Source: Allobosea sp.
GTDB taxonomy: Bacteria; Pseudomonadota; Alphaproteobacteria; Rhizobiales; Beijerinckiaceae
NCBI GenBank assembly: GCA_024231975.1
Contig: JAAEQB010000108.1
Location: forward strand, 235,454 to 299,453
Direction of reading: 5' to 3'
Length of the DNA: 64,000 bases
In this document: piece after piece, positions 16,513 to 25,692 of the stretch
How positions within the stretch are numbered: position 1 is the first letter of the stretch
Layout of the letters: each line of letters starts with the position of its first letter
Made by a program: the position numbers and the translations under genes
Notes under the pieces: generated by a model
Seen by the model: the letters and a program-made list of their open reading frames with translations, nothing else
Databases searched by the model: none
What the model was told of the DNA's origin: nothing

Positions 16513-17352
16513 TCAGTTCGACTGTTCGATGGGATGCGATGCCCGTTCCCGTCCCTTCGGCACGATCAGCGGGGTTCCTGCGATCGGATCGGGAATGACG
16601 ATGCAGGGCAGGCCGAAGACCTCTTCGATCAGTTCGGCCGTGACGATGCCCGCCGGGCTGCCCTCGGCGACGATCGCGCCGTCCTTCATCGCGACGAGAT
16701 GCGAGGCGTAGCGGCAGGCCTGGTTGAGATCGTGCAGCACCGCGACGATCGTTCGCCCCTGTGCGTTGAGTTCGGCGAGCAGGTCGAGCAGCTCGATCTG
16801 GTGGGCGATGTCGAGAAAGGTCGTTGGCTCGTCGAGCAGCAGGATCGGCGTTTCCTGCGCCAGTACCATCGCGATCCAGACCCGCTGGCGCTGGCCGCCG
16901 GAGAGCTCGTCGACCGGGCGCGTTGAAAGCGTGTCGACGCGCGTGGCCTGCATGGCCGCGGCGACCGCGGTCGCGTCGGCCCTCGACCATTGCCGCAGGA
17001 AGGATTGATGCGGGTAGCGGCCGCGGGCGACGAGGTCGGCGACGCTGATGCCGTCAGGGGCGATCGCGCTCTGCGGCAGCAGGCCGAGGCGCCTTGCGAC
17101 CTCCTTGGCCGGGCGCTCGCCGATCTGCCTGCCGTCGAGGACCACCTGGCCGGCGGCCGGTGTGAGCAAGCGCGACAGGGCCCGCAGCAGGGTCGACTTG
17201 CCGCAGGCATTGGGGCCGACGATCACGGTGAACGAGCCGTCGGCGATCGCGACAGAGAGGCCGGTCGAGATCGTGCGCGCCTCGTAGCGGAGCGTGAGTG
17301 CATCCGCATGAAGGCGAGAATCGAGCTGCGTAGTACTTTTCAATTCTTCCAA
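16513..17352 (-). CDS. Ferric-siderophore ABC transporter ATP-binding protein (FepC type)
   Basis: This ~279-residue ATPase has Walker A GPNACGKST, the signature LSGGQRQR, Walker B ILLLDEPT and the switch His in VAVLHDLNQA, an arrangement typical of FecE/FepC. The start is unclear: TTG codons at 17352 or 17343 are the only ones upstream of conserved sequence. It energises the two permeases encoded divergently from 18554. It is co-transcribed with the LLM monooxygenase. The substitution of Gly by Ala inside Walker A (GPNAC) is mild and should be tolerated. Confidence 0.88.
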   Translation of the reverse strand: MEELKSTTQLDSRLHADALTLRYEARTISTGLSVAIADGSFTVIVGPNACGKSTLLRALSRLLTPAAGQVVLDGRQIGERPAKEVARRLGLLPQSAIAPDGISVADLVARGRYPHQSFLRQWSRADATAVAAAMQATRVDTLSTRPVDELSGGQRQRVWIAMVLAQETPILLLDEPTTFLDIAHQIELLDLLAELNAQGRTIVAVLHDLNQACRYASHLVAMKDGAIVAEGSPAGIVTAELIEEVFGLPCIVIPDPIAGTPLIVPKGRERASHPIEQSN

Positions 17353-17591
17353 TCTACAGTCGATGTCATCGAATTCGTCGCCTTCGACGGCATCCCTTTC
17401 GGCTCTAGTTGTGGTAAAGCAGTCACCGCGAGCGGTTTTACGTTCGATAACTGACTCCCTGGTCCCAGTCCATATTGCATCGCGGAATACGATCCGTCAT
17501 GAGGAATGACGCGCCTGCGCTCGGCGGTGCAGGGCGGTGGTCGGAGCCAGGCTCCCGACCCGCAGGACGACACCGGCCAAATAGATCGACG
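17353..17591. promoter_or_regulatory. Divergent promoter region of the iron-siderophore importer
   Basis: A 239-bp gap separates the leftward ATPase/monooxygenase pair from the rightward binding protein and permeases. It is AT-richer near 17340-17460. I saw no convincing Fur, RirA or Irr motif and no perfect inverted repeat, so only its position supports a promoter role. Confidence 0.4.
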
Positions 17592-18557
17592 ATGCTCCTG
17601 ATCAAGCTCTTTATCGCCATCATCACCATCGCGGCTGCCCTGAGCGGGAGCGGCCAGCCGGCCTGGAGCCAGGAGGTCGGCTGGCCCCGCACGATCAGGC
17701 ATGCCGCCGGCGAACTGACGCTGGTGAGGAAGCCGGTGCGCATCGTCTCGACCACGCCGAGCGTCACCGGCATCCTGCTGGCGATCGAGGCGCCCCTGCT
17801 GGCGAGCACGGCGACGACGCCGAGCCCGCTTACCGACGCCAAGGGCTTCTTCTCGCAATGGGCTGATGATGCCGACAAGCGCGGCGTCAAGGTGCTCTAT
17901 CCCAACCTGAAATTCGACATCGAGGCGGTGCTCGGCTGGAAGCCGGACCTGGTGATCGCCTCGACGACCGGCGCCGACAGCATCCTCCAGCACCGGGCCG
18001 AGCTCGAAGCGCTCGGTGTGCCGACCCTGGTGGTCGATTATTCGAGCCGGAGCTGGCAGGAACTGGCAACCGAGCTCGGCAAGGCGACCGGCCTGGAAAG
18101 GGAGGCTGCCGCCGCAATCGCCCGCTTCGACGCCGATCTCGCCGCCGCAGCGGGGGGCATTCCGGCAAAGGGCACGAAGGCCAGCATCGTCGGCTACAAC
18201 ATTGCCGGCAGCTATTCGGTGGCGCGGACCGCGAGCCCGGTTTCCAAGCTGGTCTCGGGGCTGGGTTTTGAGGTCGTCGGCCTGCCGCCGGAGCTGAAGC
18301 CGAATTCGGCGCGTCCCTCGGACTTCGAGTTCTTCTCGCGCGAGAATCTGTCGGCCGCGATTGCCGCCGACACCGTCTTCCTCCTGCGCGCGACCGAAAA
18401 GGATGTCGAAGCCTTCCTGGCCGAGCCGGTGCTCGCAAATCACCCGGCGGTCGCCGGCAAGCGGGTCTATCCGCTCGGGCTGACCTCCTTCCGCATCGAT
18501 CCCTATTCCGGGCGCCAGATCATCGAGCGCCTGCGCGAGAGCTTCGCCAGGCGATGA
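17592..18557 (+). CDS. Periplasmic iron-siderophore binding protein (FepB/BtuF-like)
   Basis: This 321-residue protein starts at ATG 17592 (MLLIKLFIAIITIAAALSG), which gives a clean signal peptide cleaved near AWSQE. The mature part shows the helical-backbone binding-protein pattern: RIVSTTPSVTGILLAI near the start, KPDLVIASTTGA mid-way and a C-terminal lobe ending RQIIERLRES. It delivers ferric siderophore to the FecCD permeases that follow with a 4-nt ATGA overlap. Confidence 0.86.
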   Translation: MLLIKLFIAIITIAAALSGSGQPAWSQEVGWPRTIRHAAGELTLVRKPVRIVSTTPSVTGILLAIEAPLLASTATTPSPLTDAKGFFSQWADDADKRGVKVLYPNLKFDIEAVLGWKPDLVIASTTGADSILQHRAELEALGVPTLVVDYSSRSWQELATELGKATGLEREAAAAIARFDADLAAAAGGIPAKGTKASIVGYNIAGSYSVARTASPVSKLVSGLGFEVVGLPPELKPNSARPSDFEFFSRENLSAAIAADTVFLLRATEKDVEAFLAEPVLANHPAVAGKRVYPLGLTSFRIDPYSGRQIIERLRESFARR

Positions 18558-19558
18558 GATGGCATAGGCGCCGGTGGTGGCTCGCCATCGGCCTCATCGC
18601 ACTCGCTCTGCTGGCGCTGGCGAGCCTGGCGGTCGGCTCGCGGCCGATCCCTCCGGCCACGGTTGTCGCCGCGTTGCGAGCCTATGATCCCGGCAGCGAT
18701 CTGCATCTGGTCGTCTGGCAGTTGCGGGTGCCGCGGCTGATCACGGCGGTTCTCGCCGGCGCGGCGCTCGGCCTTGCCGGGGCGATCATGCAGGCGATCA
18801 CGCGTAATCCGCTGGCCGAACCCGGCCTGTTCGGCATCAATGCCGGCGCGGCGGTCGCTGTCGTGCTCGGGGTGACCCTGCTCGGCTTGAGCCGGCCCAT
18901 CCACTATGTCTGGCTCGCTGCGCTTGGAGCCGGCTTAGCCGGCGCCGCCGTGTTCCTGCTCGGGCGGGCGCACGAGACCGGGACCAATCCCGTCCGGCTC
19001 GTGCTCGCCGGTGCCGGGCTCTCGATCGTGCTCGGGGCGATCACCGGCATCATGGTGATCAACGCCTCGCCCATCGCCTTCGACAATTTCCGCCATTGGG
19101 CCGCCGGCTCGGTCGAGGGAGCGAGTTTCGAGATCGTCGCCATGCTGGCCGCCTGCGTCGCGGCGGGCTTCGGCGTCGCCTTGTCGATCGTCGGCGGTCT
19201 CAACGTCCTCGCGTTGGGGCAGGAACTCGGCCAGGCGCTCGGCGCCGCGCCGCGTACGATCTGGCTGTTCGCCTGCCTTGCGGTGATGCTGCTGGCCGGC
19301 GCCGCTACGGCTGCCGCCGGGCCGATCGGCTTCGTCGGCCTGATCGCGCCGCACCTGGCGCGCGCGCTCGTTGGCCCGGATCACCGCTGGATCCTGCCGG
19401 GTTCGGTGCTCTTTGCGGCGCTGCTCCTGCTTGGCGCCGATGTGATCGGGCGCGTGGTCGCCGCCCCGTCCGAGATCGCTGCCGGTATTGTCGCGGCGCT
19501 GCTCGGCGGCCCCTTCTTCATCATGGCCGTGCGCCGTTTCCGGGTGAGCCGGCCATGA
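18554..19558 (+). CDS. Iron-siderophore ABC permease 1 (FecCD family)
   Basis: This 334-residue inner-membrane permease of the FecCD/BtuC family has about nine hydrophobic segments. Family blocks are LRVPRLITAVLAGAALGLAGAIMQAITRNPLAEPGLFGINAGAA (read in parts) and AGPIGFVGLIAPHLAR, the latter being the cytoplasmic loop that meets the ATPase. Its ATG overlaps the stop of the binding protein (ATGA) and its own stop overlaps the next permease, so the three are one operon. The two permeases probably form a heterodimer as FepD and FepG do. Confidence 0.92.
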   Translation: MRWHRRRWWLAIGLIALALLALASLAVGSRPIPPATVVAALRAYDPGSDLHLVVWQLRVPRLITAVLAGAALGLAGAIMQAITRNPLAEPGLFGINAGAAVAVVLGVTLLGLSRPIHYVWLAALGAGLAGAAVFLLGRAHETGTNPVRLVLAGAGLSIVLGAITGIMVINASPIAFDNFRHWAAGSVEGASFEIVAMLAACVAAGFGVALSIVGGLNVLALGQELGQALGAAPRTIWLFACLAVMLLAGAATAAAGPIGFVGLIAPHLARALVGPDHRWILPGSVLFAALLLLGADVIGRVVAAPSEIAAGIVAALLGGPFFIMAVRRFRVSRP

Positions 19559-20586
19559 GCGCGCCTGCGACGCTCAGGCTGGGGCCACTGTCGCTGCGCT
19601 GGCGGCCGCGTGCCGCGGTTATTTGCACGCTGCTCGTCGGAACCGGGCTCCTCCTGGCCGTCGTCCTGCTGGGGACGGGCACGCTCGCCTTCACGCCGGC
19701 CGAGGTCGTCGCCGCGGTGTTTGGCAAGGGCGACAACCCGATGGCCGAGCGCGTCGTCTGGGGCCTGCGCCTGCCGCGCGTCGTCACCGCGGCTTGCGTC
19801 GGCGCGGCGCTCGGCATGGCCGGGGCGATCTTCCAGTCGATCTCGCGCAATGCGCTTGGCTCGCCCGACATCATCGGCTTCACCACCGGCGCGGCGACCG
19901 GCGCGATCGTGCAGATCATCCTGTTCGGCGCCGATCCCTTGGCCATCGCTTTGGCGGCGGTACTGTCGGGGATGGCGACGGCGGCGCTCGTCTTCCTGCT
20001 GGCGCTGAAGGGGCGCGTCACCGGTGGCTACCGGCTCGTGCTGATCGGGATCGGCGTCGGCGCAACCCTCTCCGGCGTCAACACGATCCTGCTGGTGGCG
20101 AGCGATCTCGACCGCTCAATCTCGGCACAGATCTGGCTGGCCGGCTCGCTGACGGCGCGCAGCTGGTCACATGCCGTTCCGGCCGCTCTCGGCCTGATGC
20201 TGATCGTGCCGGTCGCGCTTCTGAATGCCCGGCGTCTCGCCTTGCTCGAAATGGGTGACGATGCCGCCAGTCAGCTCGGCGTTCCCGTCGAGCGCACGCG
20301 CCTTGCCATGGTGATGACGGCTGTCGGCCTGACCGCGCTGGCGACGGCGGCGGCCGGGCCGATCGCCTTCATCGCTTTGGCCGGCCCGCAACTCGCCCGG
20401 CGCCTGTGTCGCTCGCCGGATGTGCCGCTGCTGCCCGGTGCCGCGATGGGCGCGGTTCTGCTGCTGGCGGCGGATCTGGTCAGCCAGCGCGTCCCGTCCG
20501 GCCTCAACCTGCCGATCGGCCTGACGACCGGCCTGTTGGGCGGGGTCTATCTGCTCTGGCGGCTGGCCCGCGACGAGCGGGTCTGA
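19555..20586 (+). CDS. Iron-siderophore ABC permease 2 (FecCD family)
   Basis: This 343-residue permease is the partner of the preceding gene. It carries RLPRVVTAACVGAALGMAGA, ISRNALGSPDIIGFTTGAA and AAGPIAFIALAGPQLARRL, matching the FepG side of the family. ATG 19555 overlaps the previous stop by 4 nt. The ATPase that drives it is on the divergent transcript (16513-17352). It is the last gene before a 515-bp non-coding stretch with a hairpin. Confidence 0.92.
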   Translation: MSAPATLRLGPLSLRWRPRAAVICTLLVGTGLLLAVVLLGTGTLAFTPAEVVAAVFGKGDNPMAERVVWGLRLPRVVTAACVGAALGMAGAIFQSISRNALGSPDIIGFTTGAATGAIVQIILFGADPLAIALAAVLSGMATAALVFLLALKGRVTGGYRLVLIGIGVGATLSGVNTILLVASDLDRSISAQIWLAGSLTARSWSHAVPAALGLMLIVPVALLNARRLALLEMGDDAASQLGVPVERTRLAMVMTAVGLTALATAAAGPIAFIALAGPQLARRLCRSPDVPLLPGAAMGAVLLLAADLVSQRVPSGLNLPIGLTTGLLGGVYLLWRLARDERV

Positions 20587-21101
20587 GCAGCTGGACAGGT
20601 CGCTGCATCCGCCAGGCTTGTCAAGCGAAGGCCGGAAGGGCAGGTGCTGCTGGCAGTCCGTGGAGCACCCGTCTCCGTGGTGCTTTCCCAACTAATAAGA
20701 AAATGAACAGGGAAAGCGCGGACGATCCGTGTTTTTCAGCCGAGGCGCCGCGCCACTTGCCCCGACAATTCAGTGAGTTATTCAGAATTTTCCCTTGAGA
20801 GGGAACAGGAAAGATTCGAGCACTGATCGGCGATATCTGGCTGAGTATTGAAGCTTCGATCGAAAATTCAATGTAAAAGCGCAATCAGATCAACGAAGTT
20901 CTGATTCAAGCCATTCGGTTGAAGCGCTCGTGCCCGACCGATGATGTCATCCTGAGTCGGATCAAGCGTTTGCTCGATTTCGGTCGAAAGAGCAGACCAC
21001 CACCAGGAAAAATCACGTCTCCCGTTTTCGCGTTCCATGACGGTGAGGCGGCCGGCTCTGGGCGCGATATCACCTTTTCCGGGAACGTCACGTCAGCTTA
21101 T
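20587..21101. other. 515-bp intergenic region between importer and acylation operon
   Basis: No credible gene was found. The first part holds a stem AGCACC (20664-20669) / GGTGCT (20679-20684) that could end importer transcription. The middle (20690-20900) is clearly AT-rich relative to the surroundings. As the flanking genes converge here, no promoter is required. Confidence 0.5.
20664..20684 (+). terminator. Candidate hairpin terminator after the permease operon
   Basis: Six-bp arms AGCACC and GGTGCT with a 9-nt loop lie 78 nt downstream of the permease stop, followed by TTTCCC rather than a long T run. The support is structural only and weak. Confidence 0.35.
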
Positions 21102-22142
21102 TTATTTCAGGACGCCGAGCAGTACCGGTGCAATTCTCCTCGCCATCTGCTCATAGCCCGCGGCGGTGGGATGCATTTGGTCTAGGAAAAACTCGGTTCG
21201 CATACTCGAATCTGGACCAAGATAAGCATGACGATTGCCGCCGAACCGAACCAAACCCTCTAACGCAGCTCGGTTCCGCGCGATCATCGCTGGAGGCATC
21301 ATGCGCGGAAGCGCTGCCGGGTTCTCGGTGGCGTAGACGACGACCACGGGAACGTCCCGCGCATTCAGGAACCGCAGCGTTTCGGCGATCTTGCCCGCCT
21401 GGAAGCGCGTAGCCGGATCGAAGCCGGCATTCGCGAGCCGTTGCCGCATGCGCAGCGCCTGCACCGCTTCGCGAGTCGGGTTCGGCTGTCCTGCTTTCGC
21501 CTCCTCGCGCAGCTGCGTCAGGAGCGTGCGCAGCGGCCCCCCCAGCCGATCGACAACCAGAAAATCGGTGACCGCCCGAAAGTGCCAGGGGCCGGCCGGA
21601 TCGAAGGATGAGGATGCCAGCCGCACGCTGTTCCCGGCCACCTTGGCCGGGTCGCGAAGCCAGGGATAGGTGTAGCGCTCGGCCTCCTGCTCGAACTCGG
21701 CTGAGAAGCCCCGCAGGCCGACGACCAGCACGATCGCGTCGACCCCGACCTCGGCCGCCTCCCGCATCAGCTCGGCTTGATCGGCCGGCCGCAGGCCGTT
21801 TCCGGCGAAATTAGCCACGACGATGTCCGGGCGCTCCTGTCGTAAGGCTTTCCGCAACGCCGCAGACAGCTCCTGACTCTGCCACCCGCCGATGCCGTGG
21901 TCGGCCATGATCCTGCCCAGCGCCACGGAATCGCCGACGACGAGGACCCTAGGGCGGGGCTGGAGCGACAGGGCGTTCAGCCGCGCCGCATGGGCGGGCT
22001 CGGTCGCGACATCCGCCGGCCGCGAGGCGACATAAGCGGCGACGGGCGCTGAGCGGGCGAGGAACTCCAGCCCGCCTGCCAGTAGAGCGAACAGGGCGAT
22101 CGCCAGCACGGCGCTTCTTGCGCGGATGGGAGCTAGGCTCAC
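21102..22142 (-). CDS. Membrane-anchored SGNH-fold protein (DltD/AlgJ-like role)
   Basis: This 346-residue protein has an N-terminal hydrophobic anchor (residues ~10-30). It carries an SGNH block I, LVVGDSVALG (S72), and a C-terminal DxxH block, D321-Q-M-H324, in DQMHPTAAGYEQMARR. SGNH proteins of this layout act beside MBOAT acyltransferases (DltD, AlgJ/AlgX, PatB) to place acyl groups on extracytoplasmic polymers. I chose GTG 22142, which starts 2 nt after the stop of the 40-residue microprotein. It is the last gene of the leftward acylation operon. The substrate polymer is unknown. Confidence 0.78.
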   Translation of the reverse strand: MSLAPIRARSAVLAIALFALLAGGLEFLARSAPVAAYVASRPADVATEPAHAARLNALSLQPRPRVLVVGDSVALGRIMADHGIGGWQSQELSAALRKALRQERPDIVVANFAGNGLRPADQAELMREAAEVGVDAIVLVVGLRGFSAEFEQEAERYTYPWLRDPAKVAGNSVRLASSSFDPAGPWHFRAVTDFLVVDRLGGPLRTLLTQLREEAKAGQPNPTREAVQALRMRQRLANAGFDPATRFQAGKIAETLRFLNARDVPVVVVYATENPAALPRMMPPAMIARNRAALEGLVRFGGNRHAYLGPDSSMRTEFFLDQMHPTAAGYEQMARRIAPVLLGVLK

Positions 22143-22144
22143 CG

Positions 22145-22267
22145 TCAGAAGCCCTGATAGACGGGGATCGCGCCGCCCATGCCGAAGGTCAGCACGATCG
22201 CGATCTTCACCAGCAACCAGAAGATCGATGCCGTATCGCGAATGTCGGTCATGGCTTGTGCATTCAT
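22145..22267 (-). CDS. 40-residue membrane microprotein with C-terminal Tyr-x-x-Phe (DltX-like)
   Basis: This short frame begins MNAQAMTDIRDTASIFWLLV, has one membrane helix (residues ~13-33) and ends GAIPVYQGF. Its ATG overlaps the stop of the MBOAT gene by 4 nt (ATGA), and its stop is 2 nt before the SGNH gene, so it is embedded in a tight operon. In Gram-positive dlt operons the microprotein DltX occupies the same place. It ends in an aromatic motif with a Tyr reported as the acyl acceptor that crosses the membrane with DltB (recalled from the literature). Here Y37-Q-G-F40 is the equivalent candidate. Such a short gene is likely to be missed by automated annotation. Confidence 0.72.
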   Translation of the reverse strand: MNAQAMTDIRDTASIFWLLVKIAIVLTFGMGGAIPVYQGF

Positions 22268-23454
22268 CCAACCAGTGCCTTCCAGACGACCCTGACATCG
22301 TTGTCGAGCAGGATGAAGCTCGCCGCCGCGACGTGCTGGAACAGTAGGACCCGCAACACGCGTCCGCCTCTGTGGGCTTCGTAGGCCTTGAGTCCGGCGC
22401 GGCCGTGGCGACGCAGGAGCCATTGCCGGTAGATGTGGGTCAGCGACACCCCTGAGGCGTGGATCAGCCCGAACAGCACGAAGTTCCAGGCGATGCCATG
22501 CCAGAGTCCGATCAGGAAGAACGTCAGGAACAGGGCCGCCACGATCGCGGTGTCCTGCCGTTCGGCGCCCAGCTGCCGCATCAGCACCGTCAGGAGCGGC
22601 GTGAAGATGTATGTGCGGAACCAGAGCCCCAGGGTAATATTCCAGCGCCCCCAGAAATCCTGGAAATTCGTCGCGAGATAGGGCCGGTTGAAATTCTCCG
22701 GAAAGCTCCGGAAGCCCGCCAGCATCGCGACACCGAAGACGATGTCGATATAGCCGGAGAAATCGAGGAATAGGAAGATGTAGTAGGCGTAGAAGGCGAT
22801 GATCCAATCGACCTGCGTCGTGCCTCCATCTACCAGCAGCCGAAAATCGCTTTGCCCGGCGAGCATGGGGGCGAGCACGAGGATCTTCACCGCTCCGGTC
22901 GCGACACGGTGGCATGCCGCGAGCGCCTCGCGCTGGTTCGGTGGCGCCAATGCCGCAACGCCCTGCATATGCGCCCGCCAGTTCTGGACGGGCCCGGCGA
23001 TGAGCGTCAGCGGATTGATCAGGAAGGAGCACCACAGCACGCTCGAGAACGGCTGCTTTGCCGCTGGAGCTTCCAGCAACAACTGGATCTGCCGGAAGGT
23101 CAGATATGACAAACCGATCACGCCTGCGATGCCCCAGGCGGAAGAAAGCCCGCTGATCTTGCTCGCGATCAAGATCGCGGTCTGCCAGGCGATGGCCGTC
23201 GCGAGAACCAGCTTCCCAGCGCGCTCCGGCCTGCCCCAGAGATAGCGGCAAACGAGCCAGTGGGGGCCCAGTGCCGCCAGCAGGACGAACGCTTTCCTGG
23301 CATCGAGCCAGGACACGGCTATGGCCAACCCCGTCGCAGCGAGCACATGCGCGAAATGGCGGCCACCGCCCAGACGGCCCGCGGCCACGACGACCAGAGC
23401 GAGCGCCGCGAATGCGGGCGAGGCGACGGTGATGGGAGGCAGTGCCGTCAGCAT
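22264..23454 (-). CDS. MBOAT-family membrane O-acyltransferase (DltB/AlgI-like)
   Basis: This 396-residue polytopic protein carries the MBOAT signatures DFSGYIDIVFG (231-241), ENFNRPYLATNFQDFWGRWN (253-272) and the invariant His in GLWHGIAWNF (H319). DltB and AlgI share these blocks and move an acyl group from a cytoplasmic thioester to an extracytoplasmic acceptor. The following microprotein and SGNH gene point to the DltB-DltX-DltD arrangement. The gene starts 126 nt after the upstream secreted protein. DltB versus AlgI assignment cannot be settled by eye. Confidence 0.86.
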   Translation of the reverse strand: MLTALPPITVASPAFAALALVVVAAGRLGGGRHFAHVLAATGLAIAVSWLDARKAFVLLAALGPHWLVCRYLWGRPERAGKLVLATAIAWQTAILIASKISGLSSAWGIAGVIGLSYLTFRQIQLLLEAPAAKQPFSSVLWCSFLINPLTLIAGPVQNWRAHMQGVAALAPPNQREALAACHRVATGAVKILVLAPMLAGQSDFRLLVDGGTTQVDWIIAFYAYYIFLFLDFSGYIDIVFGVAMLAGFRSFPENFNRPYLATNFQDFWGRWNITLGLWFRTYIFTPLLTVLMRQLGAERQDTAIVAALFLTFFLIGLWHGIAWNFVLFGLIHASGVSLTHIYRQWLLRRHGRAGLKAYEAHRGGRVLRVLLFQHVAAASFILLDNDVRVVWKALVG

Positions 23455-23580
23455 GGGCAGCCGCCGTCCCCGCGCGCTCCCGGTGAGGGGGGGGCAAGCG
23501 CATTCGGCGCCCCGGTCCCTGTCCGCACCACCGTCCCGCCATCAGAAGGGAGCCGCGATCTGCTCATCTTGTCTGCGATC

Positions 23581-25692
23581 TCAGGGCTTGGCCGCAGGCG
23601 CGCTGCCGGCAGCCGGAGGCCCGGGTTGGCGCGCGAGCGGGGCGGCGAGATCGCGGGCGACCTGCTCCGCCAGCCAGTAATTGCCATACTCGGTGAAGTG
23701 GAAATCGTTCTCGTAGATCATCGACCGCCGGAACACCGATTCTTCGTCGCCCGGCTTCCCCACGCTGCAGACCGCTTTGACCTTCCCGCAAAGATCGGTG
23801 AGCCGCTGCTCGAACACCGACGGGCCGGCACTGACAGGCGAGGAGGTCGTCACGGACGGCAGCTGCCGCGGCGCGCAGCCTTCCTGGGCGGCACAGCGGG
23901 CGCGCTCGTAAAGACCTTCCAGCACGATCAACGTGTCCGGGAACTCCTTGTTGTACTGGCGGATGATCGCCTCGAGCACGCTCCAGGCGGTATTCGCTTC
24001 CGGCGGAGCGTCCTTCTCCGGCAGGAGGAAGGCGGTGCCGATCTGCCCGCCGCTGCCCAGGATGGGATTGGGCGGGACCGTGTGCTCCATCCACTTGGGC
24101 GACGGAGGCAGATATTGCAGGGTTCCCTTCTCGTCGAGCTTGAAGGCGGACACCGGGCTTTGCCCCTCGGAATAGCCGAAGAAGCGACGCTGGAACTCCG
24201 GCGTCATGTACATGAAGATCGATGGGCTGAGTTCGAACATCAGGAAGTCGGGCTTCAGGTCGCGCTGGATCCGAAGAATGTCCTCATAGCTCTGGATGGT
24301 CTTGCCCGGCGCCATCGTGTGAACGAGCACGCAGCGCTGCAGCGCCAGCGAGAGCCTTTCCGAAATCAACGTCGCGCTGCGCTCGAACAGCCGCACCTGC
24401 CTCGCCTCGACCAGCGATTCCCCGAGATACATGCCGACCCGGCACTGCTCCTTGTTTTGCTGGAGCACGTCGATGTCGTGAAAGCCGATATTGTTGTGGA
24501 AGTACTGATTGAAGAAGCGGGTCATCTTGTTCGCCGCGCCGCTCCACCATGCCCGCGTATGTGGTGCGTAGAACTCGGTATAGAGTGTCTGCAGGCGCGA
24601 ACGCCGGATCGAACGCCGCCACGCGTCCAGATCGTTCAACTGCCCGCCGGGATTGACGTAATCTGGACGCAGGACGATTTCGGCGTCGACATCCTGCTCC
24701 GCGGCAAGCCACCGTCCGGGCGGCGCGTAGAAGACCTCGTTCATCGTCCGGAACGTCGCCGAGAAGATCGCCCCCTGCGGCCGGGCGAAGACGAAATTGC
24801 CGTTGCCGTCAGGATAGACAGTTGTCGTGACGCCACGCTGGTCGCGCAATTCCAGGGTCACGCCGCCATCATCGGGCGCACCAATCGCGTGCAGGGCGAT
24901 CATGGAGGGAGTAACGCGGTCGCGCACGAAACCTGCATAATCCAGCACCACCGGCTCGCGGCCCTTGGGCTTGAGGACGAGATAGGCAGCCTCGATAGGG
25001 GCGGCGCCATCGCCCGCGAGATCGATGCGGAAGCTGCGATCGGTTCCGGCCGGGGATGCGCTCTCCAGTGTTTTGATCGCGAGCGTCGGCGCGTCCTTTG
25101 CGGACAGCAGCGGGTCGACCTGGGACAGCGCCAGGACATTGGCCTGTACCACTCGCCGGAGATCGTCTTCCGGAAGATTGTGGACGAAGCCGAGCGGAGG
25201 CGCTTCACGCCGCTTGAGGAGAACGCCGAAAGCGGGGAGGTCGCCCGTTCCGCCGAACTGCAGCAGGAAAGCGTCGGAGCGGACAGGCACTGGAAACGCA
25301 TCCGCGCCGAAGACGATGGTGTCGCCATAGGGCTGCAGATAGGTGCTGCCGATTGCGATCGGGCCGGTCCGCGCCTCGAAGATGTTGGCGCCATAGCGCA
25401 CGGTAACATGGGACTTGGCGCTGTAGGGAACCTGATCGATCAGCGCGACGACGGTCGACTTGCCTTGAAGCAGCCGCTTGCGCGCGCTTGGCTCCTCCTT
25501 GGAATAGGCGAATGCCTCCGTGGGGAAGCCGGTCTTGCCAGCCTGGTATTCGAGCTTCAGGCCCTGCGCCTCCGCGATCGACCTGTCCGCGGGCACGCTC
25601 GGTGACTGCGCCAGGGCAGGCACGGCCAAGACGCTCAGGACGAGCACGGCCAGCCGGCGCAACGCCCGTTCGACAGCACGAATCCCAGTCAT
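23581..25692 (-). CDS. Exported two-part protein with C-terminal SGNH-like domain
   Basis: This 703-residue protein has a signal peptide cleaved near PALAQS (~29). The first ~400 residues are beta-rich and unrecognised. The C-terminal ~290 residues show SGNH-like blocks: LGESLVEA (G424-E-S426), APGKTIQSYEDIL (G463), PDFLMFELSPS and NDFHFTEYGNYW (D663, H665). A second SGNH activity in the operon could pair with the MBOAT as AlgX pairs with AlgJ. Its ATG overlaps the stop of the 1118-residue gene by 4 nt. It ends in a Pro/Ala-rich tail. The function is inferred from the domain pattern and neighbours only. Confidence 0.68.
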   Translation of the reverse strand: MTGIRAVERALRRLAVLVLSVLAVPALAQSPSVPADRSIAEAQGLKLEYQAGKTGFPTEAFAYSKEEPSARKRLLQGKSTVVALIDQVPYSAKSHVTVRYGANIFEARTGPIAIGSTYLQPYGDTIVFGADAFPVPVRSDAFLLQFGGTGDLPAFGVLLKRREAPPLGFVHNLPEDDLRRVVQANVLALSQVDPLLSAKDAPTLAIKTLESASPAGTDRSFRIDLAGDGAAPIEAAYLVLKPKGREPVVLDYAGFVRDRVTPSMIALHAIGAPDDGGVTLELRDQRGVTTTVYPDGNGNFVFARPQGAIFSATFRTMNEVFYAPPGRWLAAEQDVDAEIVLRPDYVNPGGQLNDLDAWRRSIRRSRLQTLYTEFYAPHTRAWWSGAANKMTRFFNQYFHNNIGFHDIDVLQQNKEQCRVGMYLGESLVEARQVRLFERSATLISERLSLALQRCVLVHTMAPGKTIQSYEDILRIQRDLKPDFLMFELSPSIFMYMTPEFQRRFFGYSEGQSPVSAFKLDEKGTLQYLPPSPKWMEHTVPPNPILGSGGQIGTAFLLPEKDAPPEANTAWSVLEAIIRQYNKEFPDTLIVLEGLYERARCAAQEGCAPRQLPSVTTSSPVSAGPSVFEQRLTDLCGKVKAVCSVGKPGDEESVFRRSMIYENDFHFTEYGNYWLAEQVARDLAAPLARQPGPPAAGSAPAAKP

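Noticed and set aside
22145..23542. Single 465-residue protein covering the microprotein and the MBOAT region
   Set aside because: The frame upstream of the microprotein is a shadow of the MBOAT gene, which reads in another frame with clear membrane helices and MBOAT motifs.
23260..25605. 781-residue rightward open frame
   Set aside because: It is antisense to the 703-residue exported protein, which has a signal peptide, SGNH-like blocks and 4-nt operon overlaps.
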